NCBI GenBank assembly: GCA_002439285.1
Contig: DJTQ01000391.1
Location: forward strand, 1 to 12,292
DNA: 12,292 nt
Reading direction: 5' to 3'
From: Paenibacillaceae bacterium UBA6304
GTDB taxonomy: Bacteria > Bacillota > Bacilli > Paenibacillales > Paenibacillaceae
Each line of letters starts with the position of its first letter. The first letter of the stretch is position 1. The notes under the pieces are model-generated. The model was given only the letters and a program-made list of their open reading frames with translations. It searched no databases and had not been told where the DNA came from. This document shows, piece by piece, positions 1 to 5,013 of the stretch. Made by a program: the position numbers and the translations under genes.

Positions 1-1
1 T

Positions 2-40
2 TGCTATTTGAGCGATCTTGAAATTGGAATCCGAAGTTAG
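2..40 (+). CDS. Possible 3' end of an upstream gene in the tetrapyrrole operon (partial)
   Basis: One plus-strand frame is open from the window edge and gives twelve residues ending in LEIGIRS before TAG at 38-40. The stop lies inside the ribosome binding site of the next gene, as is usual for tightly packed operons. The other two plus frames close within the first 21 bases. Twelve codons are too few to identify the product. By position it may be another heme or siroheme biosynthesis gene, but that is inference from the neighbours only. Confidence 0.35.
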   Translation, partial: CYLSDLEIGIRS

Positions 41-55
41 GAGGCGGGGACTGCG

Positions 56-1159
56 ATGCTCTTATCGTGGAATGTGACCAAGAGATGCAATTTGTACTGC
101 GAACACTGTTACCGCGATTCCGGTCCGGAGTCTTCGGTAGAAGGCCAGCTTACGACGGAGGAAGGACGCCGTCTGATTGATCAGGTCAAAGCGGCTGGAT
201 TTCGACTGTTGATATTCAGCGGCGGTGAACCTATGATCCGGGAGGATTTGACCGAGCTGATCGCTTATGCGGCGGCCAGCGGCCTGAAGCCGGCGATGGG
301 CAGCAACGGAACGCTGCTAACCGCGGTCAATGCCCGAGAGCTTAAGGACGCCGGGCTGGGAGGCATTGCGATCAGCATCGACAGTGCCGACCCGGCATCC
401 CATAACCGGTTCCGAAATTCGGCAGATGGCTGGGAGCGGGCGGTGCAAGGTATCCGCTATGCCCAAGAAGCCGGATTAAAGGTTCAGATCAACATGACGC
501 TGAAAGAAGATAATGTGGATGAATTTGAACAGGTAGCACAGCTTGCGGAGGAGATGAACGTGGCGTCGCTGCATCCTTTTTTTCTTGTGCCGACCGGGCG
601 TGCCGTCAATATTGAAGAGGATGCGCTTAAGCATGAGCGTTATTATTCGGTGCTTAGGAAGGTGCTTCAGAAGCAGCAGACTACCCGGCTCGAGATTAAA
701 CCGACATGTGCTCCGCAATTTATGCCGCTTGCCAAAGACATGAACATCGACATGCGATACACCCGCGGTTGTCTTGCCGGCGTTGCCTACTGTTCGGTGC
801 TGCCGAATGGAGAGGTGCATATTTGTCCTTATCTTCCTGTGAAGGTGGGCAACGTTCGCGAGCAGCCGTTCGACGAGCTGTGGCGGGAGAATCCCGTGTT
901 CCGGGATTTGCGGAATTTCAAAAAATACGAAGGGGCTTGCGGTTCCTGCCGTGACGTCGGAAATTGCGGTGGCTGCAGGGCGCGCTCCTACTACTATAGC
1001 GGCGGGAATTTCTTGGCGGAAGAACCTTGGTGTTACAAAAGACCGTTTGCACGGAAAGCTATGGAGGGAGAAGCAGATCATGGCATTGGACGCGAAGGAC
1101 AGGGCGCTGTTAAACCGGCTGCAGGGTGGGCTTCCGATAGTTCGGCATCCATGGGATGA
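56..1159 (+). CDS. Radical SAM heme-biosynthesis protein, NirJ2/AhbD-like
   Basis: This 367-residue radical SAM enzyme has the [4Fe-4S]-binding C11-x3-C15-x2-C18 motif at its extreme N-terminus, followed by SGGEP at 55-59, which helps bind S-adenosylmethionine. The C-terminal part is cysteine-rich (C239, C246, C257, C295, C298, C304, C307, C326), as in SPASM-type auxiliary cluster domains. The start sequence LLSWNVTKRCNLYCEHCYR resembles proteins called NirJ2 or AhbD. In the siroheme-dependent route such enzymes act on the propionate side chains of iron porphyrins, for example Fe-coproporphyrin III to heme; related NirJ acts in heme d1 synthesis. An AGGAGG at 39-44 supports the ATG. The two genes downstream encode siroheme decarboxylase subunits, which strengthens the call. 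The last ~27 codons overlap the next gene out of frame and look low in complexity. Whether it makes heme, heme d1 or another porphyrin cannot be settled here. Confidence 0.8.
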   Translation: MLLSWNVTKRCNLYCEHCYRDSGPESSVEGQLTTEEGRRLIDQVKAAGFRLLIFSGGEPMIREDLTELIAYAAASGLKPAMGSNGTLLTAVNARELKDAGLGGIAISIDSADPASHNRFRNSADGWERAVQGIRYAQEAGLKVQINMTLKEDNVDEFEQVAQLAEEMNVASLHPFFLVPTGRAVNIEEDALKHERYYSVLRKVLQKQQTTRLEIKPTCAPQFMPLAKDMNIDMRYTRGCLAGVAYCSVLPNGEVHICPYLPVKVGNVREQPFDELWRENPVFRDLRNFKKYEGACGSCRDVGNCGGCRARSYYYSGGNFLAEEPWCYKRPFARKAMEGEADHGIGREGQGAVKPAAGWASDSSASMG

Positions 1160-1568
1160 AGTGGCAGGTGAACTGGAGATGAAGACGGAAGAGGTGCTGC
1201 ACCGAATGCAGAAGCTCAGCGAAGAGGGAATGATACGCCGGGTTGGCGGGGTTTTTAATCCGGCAAAGCTAGGCTTTTCGGGAAGATTATATGCGATGGA
1301 AGTTAAGGAAGAGCTATTCTACGATACGGCTGCGGTAGTGAACAGTTTTAAGGGCGTGACGCACAATTACCGCCGCCGCAGCCGGTTGAATATGTGGTTT
1401 ACGTTGTCGGCGCGGACGGAGGAAGAGCGAATGGAAATCCTGCAATCGATCTCGAACGCTGCGAATCAGGCAAGAATTTATGAATTTCCGGCCGAGCAGA
1501 TGTATAAGCTGAATGTGTTCATGAATCTGGAGGAACACAAGGAGGGACGTGAGAATGGACGATATTGA
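1080..1568 (+). CDS. ahbA: Siroheme decarboxylase subunit AhbA-like (Lrp/AsnC fold)
   Basis: The 162-residue protein has an N-terminal winged-helix segment (about residues 8-55, with EGMIRRVGGVFNPAKLGF typical of this family) and a C-terminal ferredoxin-like domain. The motif GVTHNYRR (92-99) followed by NMWFT (104-108) matches the AhbA/NirD-type subunit of siroheme decarboxylase. With AhbB this subunit removes carboxyl groups from the C12 and C18 acetate side chains of siroheme to give didecarboxysiroheme. It is therefore an enzyme despite its regulator-like fold. GGAGGG at 1063-1068 places the start at ATG 1080. The same frame runs open upstream to about 951, but that segment lies inside the radical SAM gene and has no ribosome binding site. 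The gene overlaps its upstream neighbour by 80 bases and its downstream neighbour by 14. Confidence 0.8.
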   Translation: MALDAKDRALLNRLQGGLPIVRHPWDEVAGELEMKTEEVLHRMQKLSEEGMIRRVGGVFNPAKLGFSGRLYAMEVKEELFYDTAAVVNSFKGVTHNYRRRSRLNMWFTLSARTEEERMEILQSISNAANQARIYEFPAEQMYKLNVFMNLEEHKEGRENGRY

Positions 1569-2013
1569 TCTATTTCTTGTCCGTGAACTTCAAGGAGAGC
1601 TTCCGTTCTCACCCGATCCTTACGGTGATATCGCCCATAGAACGGGATGTTCGGTAGACGAGGTCCTGCTGCGGCTGAACAGAATGAGGGAGACCGGAGC
1701 ACTCAAACGCGTCGGGGCGATTCTGAAGCACCGCAACATCGGATTCTCCGCGAACGGGATGCTCGTATGCCTTCTTTCAGAAGAGCATGTCGATGCAGCC
1801 GGTCACAAACTGGCCGAACGTAGCGAAGTCAGCCATTGTTACCGGCGGACGCCGTACCCGGATTGGCCTTACAACCTGTATGCAATGATTCACGGTACGT
1901 CGGAGGAAGAGGTGCTCCAGGTCGTTGAGGACTTTGTCCGGGAGGAAGCCGTCGAAATTTACGATACGCTGTTTAGTACCGAGGAGTTGAAGAAGAGCAG
2001 CTTTTCTCTCTGA
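1555..2013 (+). CDS. ahbB: Siroheme decarboxylase subunit AhbB-like (Lrp/AsnC fold)
   Basis: This 152-residue protein is the partner of the preceding subunit and shares its layout: a winged helix at about 5-55 (with ALKRVGAILKHRNIGF), then a ferredoxin-like domain. Its signature is VSHCYRR (92-98) followed by DWPYNLYAMIHG (103-114), the pattern of AhbB/NirL-type subunits. Family knowledge places histidine and tyrosine of this loop close to the siroheme. The start was set at ATG 1555 because AAGGAGG at 1539-1545 lies 9 bases upstream; a GTG at 1549 would be too close to it. The 14-base overlap with the previous gene suggests translational coupling, fitting the known AhbA-AhbB heteromer. It is the last gene of the operon. 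A convergent gene begins 29 bases beyond its stop, and no terminator hairpin is obvious between them. Confidence 0.8.
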   Translation: MDDIDLFLVRELQGELPFSPDPYGDIAHRTGCSVDEVLLRLNRMRETGALKRVGAILKHRNIGFSANGMLVCLLSEEHVDAAGHKLAERSEVSHCYRRTPYPDWPYNLYAMIHGTSEEEVLQVVEDFVREEAVEIYDTLFSTEELKKSSFSL

Positions 2014-2042
2014 CCGTCGTCTTCGATTAACCTGGATGCAAT

Positions 2043-2417
2043 TTAGAGCATGAAGCACCATCGCACGCCAAACTTATCGACAAATTGAACCATACACGAA
2101 CTAAAGGATACCGAACCGATTGGCGTAATCGTTGTGCTCTCCTCGTTCATGATCAGATAGGCCTCTCTCAGAGCTTCTTCGGATTCAAAAATGGCTACCC
2201 ATTCCATGGTTGATTCCGGGGAGCCTGGTGCAGTGCCGCCGTAGTCACTTAGCATGACTCTTTGGCCCAAAATATGCATCTCCGCGTGAATAACGAAGGT
2301 TCCCGGCTCTTTCTCAGGATCAAACATGATAGAATCCGTATCGGTGTTAAAAGCTTTAGTATATAGCGCGATGGCCGGGCCACAATTCCCGTTTAAATAT
2401 AATTGGGGAACTAACAT
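2043..2417 (-). CDS. VOC superfamily protein, PhnB/glyoxalase-like
   Basis: The 124-residue product has the layout of small PhnB-like members of the vicinal oxygen chelate superfamily. The N-terminal VPQLYLNGNCGPAIALYTKAF is the usual first strand and helix. MHILGQRVMLSDYG (about 47-60) and the closing MVQFVDKFGVRWCFML supply the second beta-alpha-beta-beta-beta half. Such proteins are commonly annotated as 3-demethylubiquinone-9 3-methyltransferase-like, but most have no known substrate. AAAGGAGAG lies six bases before the ATG. The gene is convergent with ahbB and divergent from the lipoprotein gene at 2548, with which it may share the palindrome at 2469-2491. Family membership is fairly secure; the reaction is unknown. 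Confidence 0.75.
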   Translation of the reverse strand: MLVPQLYLNGNCGPAIALYTKAFNTDTDSIMFDPEKEPGTFVIHAEMHILGQRVMLSDYGGTAPGSPESTMEWVAIFESEEALREAYLIMNEESTTITPIGSVSFSSCMVQFVDKFGVRWCFML

Positions 2418-2468
2418 GGTTTTCTCTCCTTTTATAAAAGTTAAATAAGTAATGGAACGAATCCGTGG

Positions 2469-2491
2469 TTGTCTCTATAATTATAGGACAA
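2469..2491. promoter_or_regulatory. Inverted repeat with back-to-back TATAAT between divergent genes (candidate operator/promoter)
   Basis: The left arm TTGTC-T-CTATAA and the right arm TTATAGGACAA are exact reverse complements apart from one extra T at 2474. The core (2475-2486) is a perfect 12-bp palindrome containing TATAAT on both strands. The site lies between the start codons of the VOC gene (2417, minus) and the lipoprotein gene (2548, plus). It could be an operator overlapping two -10 boxes. No good -35 box is visible on either side, so the promoter role is uncertain. Confidence 0.45.
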
Positions 2492-2547
2492 TTCCGGATT
2501 TTTTTGGATCATAAGATAGAGGGTCTTGAGGAGGTCTAAATAACCGT

Positions 2548-2964
2548 ATGAGAAAAAGGTGTATCGGGTATCTATTATTGTTTTGCATGACCTTGTTGAT
2601 CGGTGGATGTTTTAGTGGCGGGAAGTCTTCAAGCGAACTGTCCGTTGTAGTTAAGGAGATGGATATGCAAAACCCGCAGTTCTCGTTCGGAAACGGCGAA
2701 GAAGCTTACAAAATGGGGTACAACAAGAAAGACATGCCCATCTTTGTGGATACGGACAAAGCTTTTAAACAGTTCTGCATAGATTATAAAGACGCGATTG
2801 CCGCGGTTAAGGAACAGTTTGAACTTTCATCCATCAGCAAAAATAATTGGGAGCCGTACCTCACCTACGGCTGGCAGTTGATCACGGATGACGAATCCCT
2901 TAGGCAGCGGGCGTCTGATATTTCAGGTTTCTTTGATTTTTATGAGAATAGCTTCAATCGTTAA
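2548..2964 (+). CDS. Small uncharacterised lipoprotein
   Basis: The 138-residue product begins with MRKR, a hydrophobic stretch at about 6-19 and the lipobox I18-G19-G20-C21. This predicts a type II signal peptide and attachment of the mature protein to the outer face of the cytoplasmic membrane through C21. The mature part is hydrophilic and mixed in charge, and I do not recognise a family. It contains a segment rich in aromatic and charged residues (about 65-110) and ends ISGFFDFYENSFNR. AGGAGG at 2529-2534 precedes the ATG with a rather long 13-base gap. A terminator follows at 3016, so it is probably transcribed alone. No function is proposed. Confidence 0.75.
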   Translation: MRKRCIGYLLLFCMTLLIGGCFSGGKSSSELSVVVKEMDMQNPQFSFGNGEEAYKMGYNKKDMPIFVDTDKAFKQFCIDYKDAIAAVKEQFELSSISKNNWEPYLTYGWQLITDDESLRQRASDISGFFDFYENSFNR

Positions 2965-3015
2965 AGTCCATGAACCGCTGGCTCAGAAGGTACCAATAAA
3001 TATGCTAAACGATAG

Positions 3016-3046
3016 AAGTGCCTCACAGGAGAGGCGCTTTTTTTTG
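3016..3046 (+). terminator. Rho-independent terminator after the lipoprotein gene
   Basis: A 9-bp stem (AAGTGCCTC with GAGGCGCTT, one G-T wobble) with a six-base loop is followed directly by a run of seven T on the plus strand. It lies 51 bases past the lipoprotein stop codon. The minus strand lacks a T-run at the corresponding place, so it serves the plus-strand gene only. Confidence 0.85.
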
Positions 3047-3066
3047 TTTGTGTTTCCAGCTTTGCA

Positions 3067-3957
3067 TTATAACCCCGATATCGGATAATACAGGTCGCAC
3101 TCGCAGTATTGCTTGCTGCACTTTTCATAATTGATGAGTTCAAACCGGAAGTTTTCTTTCAGATCGAATTGAATCGTCGGCATCCATACCTCAATGACAT
3201 GTTCCCAAATGGTACGCAGCGATTCGGAGGTGATTTCCTCCGGCCGATGGGGGCCCATATAGGTAAATACGCCGTATTTATGGGGGCCGATCCGCCTGAC
3301 TTTCATTTCGGGAGGCACGATGCTGTTTAGGCCGATTTGCGTGGAAGGTTGATAGAAGGTGTAGCCTTGAAAGTTGCTCGGCACGGTTGTGAAGCCGATG
3401 TAGACGTCTTTTTGGACAGGGTTAATGATTTTGGGACGGCTGTTGTAGAAGTAATCGACGCCAAGCCGGTTGGCGGTCTGATGTTTGAGGTTATCCTCCA
3501 CGTCCACGATGTGTTCGATCCCGGCGATGGAGAAGGAGGGGAGCACGGTAATGGAGCGGAAGAAAATAAGTCCTTCCCCCGCACGGTTCAGAAAATCCGG
3601 GTTGAAGCGGTCCAGGATGTCCAGCGATCCGGGATTTCGGCGCCATCTTGCCGGACTGATCCGGTATTCTTCCTTGAAGATTCGGCTGTAAGTTCGTTCG
3701 GAACCGAATGAGTATTTGGAAGAGATGAATTCGATCGTGTTGCGGTCGTTTAACAAATCCGCCAGCGATTCCGCAATCCGCCTTCTTCTGACATACTCCA
3801 TGAGGCCCGTCGAGGTGGCTCCCTTCCACACTCGCAGCAAATGGAATTTGGACATATTGACCCGGATCGCGATAATATCCAGGTTCAGTTCCTCCAGTAG
3901 ATGGTCCTCAATAAATTCCGTGGTCTGGCTAATGGTCTCAAGTAAATGTTGATCCAC
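3067..3957 (-). CDS. AraC family transcriptional regulator with GyrI-like effector-binding domain
   Basis: The 296-residue product has an N-terminal AraC-type double helix-turn-helix (about 5-105): LDIIAIRVNMSKFHLLRVWK supplies the first unit, and the second runs from the IEFISSKYSFGSE segment to RISPARWRR. It ends in a GyrI-like effector-binding domain (about 125-296, including VRRIGPHKYGVFTYMGPH). This is the reverse of the usual AraC order and matches the Rob/SoxS-like regulators of small hydrophobic ligands. I place the start at GTG 3957 because TAAGGAG sits six bases before it; a TTG at 4005 would add 16 residues but has no ribosome binding site. The gene diverges from the nucleotidyltransferase-uvrA pair, with an inverted repeat at 4003-4028 between them, so it may control that pair. 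The ligand is unknown. Confidence 0.85.
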   Translation of the reverse strand: MDQHLLETISQTTEFIEDHLLEELNLDIIAIRVNMSKFHLLRVWKGATSTGLMEYVRRRRIAESLADLLNDRNTIEFISSKYSFGSERTYSRIFKEEYRISPARWRRNPGSLDILDRFNPDFLNRAGEGLIFFRSITVLPSFSIAGIEHIVDVEDNLKHQTANRLGVDYFYNSRPKIINPVQKDVYIGFTTVPSNFQGYTFYQPSTQIGLNSIVPPEMKVRRIGPHKYGVFTYMGPHRPEEITSESLRTIWEHVIEVWMPTIQFDLKENFRFELINYEKCSKQYCECDLYYPISGL

Positions 3958-4002
3958 CGGTTTCTCCTTAAGACAGCAATTTTTGTCGTATTTAAAATCA
4001 AC

Positions 4003-4028
4003 CAATATAGTATGATCTTACCATATTG
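4003..4028. promoter_or_regulatory. Inverted repeat in the AraC/nucleotidyltransferase divergent gap (candidate operator)
   Basis: The 8-bp arms CAATATAG and CCATATTG are separated by ten bases and are reverse complements with one mismatch. A further CAATAT occurs at 4039-4044. The site is 46 bases upstream of the AraC-type GTG and 51 bases upstream of the divergent GTG at 4080, a sensible place for autoregulation and control of the neighbour. Promoter boxes in this gap are not clear enough to assign. Confidence 0.35.
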
Positions 4029-4079
4029 AGGCCATGGACAATATCGATTCTATCACGTTACGGGAAAGGATGAAGCCAA

Positions 4080-4994
4080 GTGGATGATACGGTGCAGGAG
4101 GAACTGAAGCAGCGTTATATGGAAGCAACGAATAGCTTTATTGACAAAGTGAGAGATGACCCCAATGTGATTGCGATCATCATCAGTGGAAGCCTTGCCT
4201 ATGACGTGGTCTGGGAAAAAAGCGATATCGATATGACGCTGGTCGTCCGGGATCAAGTTCTGAAGCACACCAGCTATTGCATTGTGGAGGATGGCATTGT
4301 CATTAATGTTTACCTTATGGTGAGGAGCGAATTCAAGAGAGGGCTCGAACGAAATATAGGAGGTTCTTTCTCTCAATCTTATTTCTCCAAGGGGGTCATG
4401 GTCTATTCTACGGATGAAAGTTTAGTAGACTTTTTTGCAGACCTCAAGGAGATGGGCAGCGACGATATTGCCAATTCGGTATTTCATATCGCGAACGAGC
4501 TGGTGTACTTGAAAGAAAAGGCTCAAAAATGGCTAACGGCAAGAAAAGACCCGCTGTACGCGCAATATTATTTGCTTAAAGCTGCGGAGTCGATTGCGCA
4601 TATGGAGCTCTGTTTGCGTGGAGAAGCGATTTCGCGCGAAGCGATCCAGAGAGTGCTTTCGATTCGGCCTGAGGTGATCGCTCCTTTCTATCAGGATGCC
4701 ATGGCCCGGCATTTAAGTCCCGCAGAAATCTCGACTTCGATTGAAAAGATCGACAGGTATTTGGAGTCGCATCTGGATATCATTCAGAAGCCCGTCATTG
4801 AATTCATGTCCGATCAAGAGATCAAGACGGTAACCTTGCTTGCCAAACATTTTCATGTGGATAGCGCAATGATTGTCGGTATTATGGACTATTTGGCTGA
4901 CAAAGGCGTCATCGAAAGAGTGTCGCAGACGATCCGTATCACGCCGAAAAGCAAACCATCCGTTGAAGAAATCGGATATCTATATATTCCGTAA
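4080..4994 (+). CDS. Nucleotidyltransferase-fold protein with C-terminal winged helix
   Basis: The 304-residue product carries the hallmark of the polymerase-beta-type nucleotidyltransferase fold, IISGSLAYDVVWEKSDIDM (34-52). G37-S38 and the metal-binding pair D49/D51 are all present. The usual third carboxylate would fall in the strand IVINVYLM (73-80), where an asparagine (N76) stands, so activity may be altered. Residues about 125-240 are helical, as in antibiotic nucleotidyltransferases. Residues 245-290 (LAKHFHVDSAMIVGIMDYLADKG) resemble a winged helix. The start is GTG 4080, served by AAAGGA at 4065-4070; the nearby ATG at 4070 closes after five codons. The UvrA-like gene follows 19 bases after the stop, so the two are very likely one operon. 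The substrate (antibiotic, protein or nucleic acid) is unknown. Confidence 0.75.
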   Translation: MDDTVQEELKQRYMEATNSFIDKVRDDPNVIAIIISGSLAYDVVWEKSDIDMTLVVRDQVLKHTSYCIVEDGIVINVYLMVRSEFKRGLERNIGGSFSQSYFSKGVMVYSTDESLVDFFADLKEMGSDDIANSVFHIANELVYLKEKAQKWLTARKDPLYAQYYLLKAAESIAHMELCLRGEAISREAIQRVLSIRPEVIAPFYQDAMARHLSPAEISTSIEKIDRYLESHLDIIQKPVIEFMSDQEIKTVTLLAKHFHVDSAMIVGIMDYLADKGVIERVSQTIRITPKSKPSVEEIGYLYIP

Positions 4995-5013
4995 CCGAGA
5001 GGGGATTTGAAGA

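Noticed and set aside
476..1081. 201-residue minus-strand open frame inside the radical SAM gene
   Set aside because: It is antisense to a gene with clear radical SAM motifs, has no ribosome binding site and has an arginine- and histidine-rich shadow composition.
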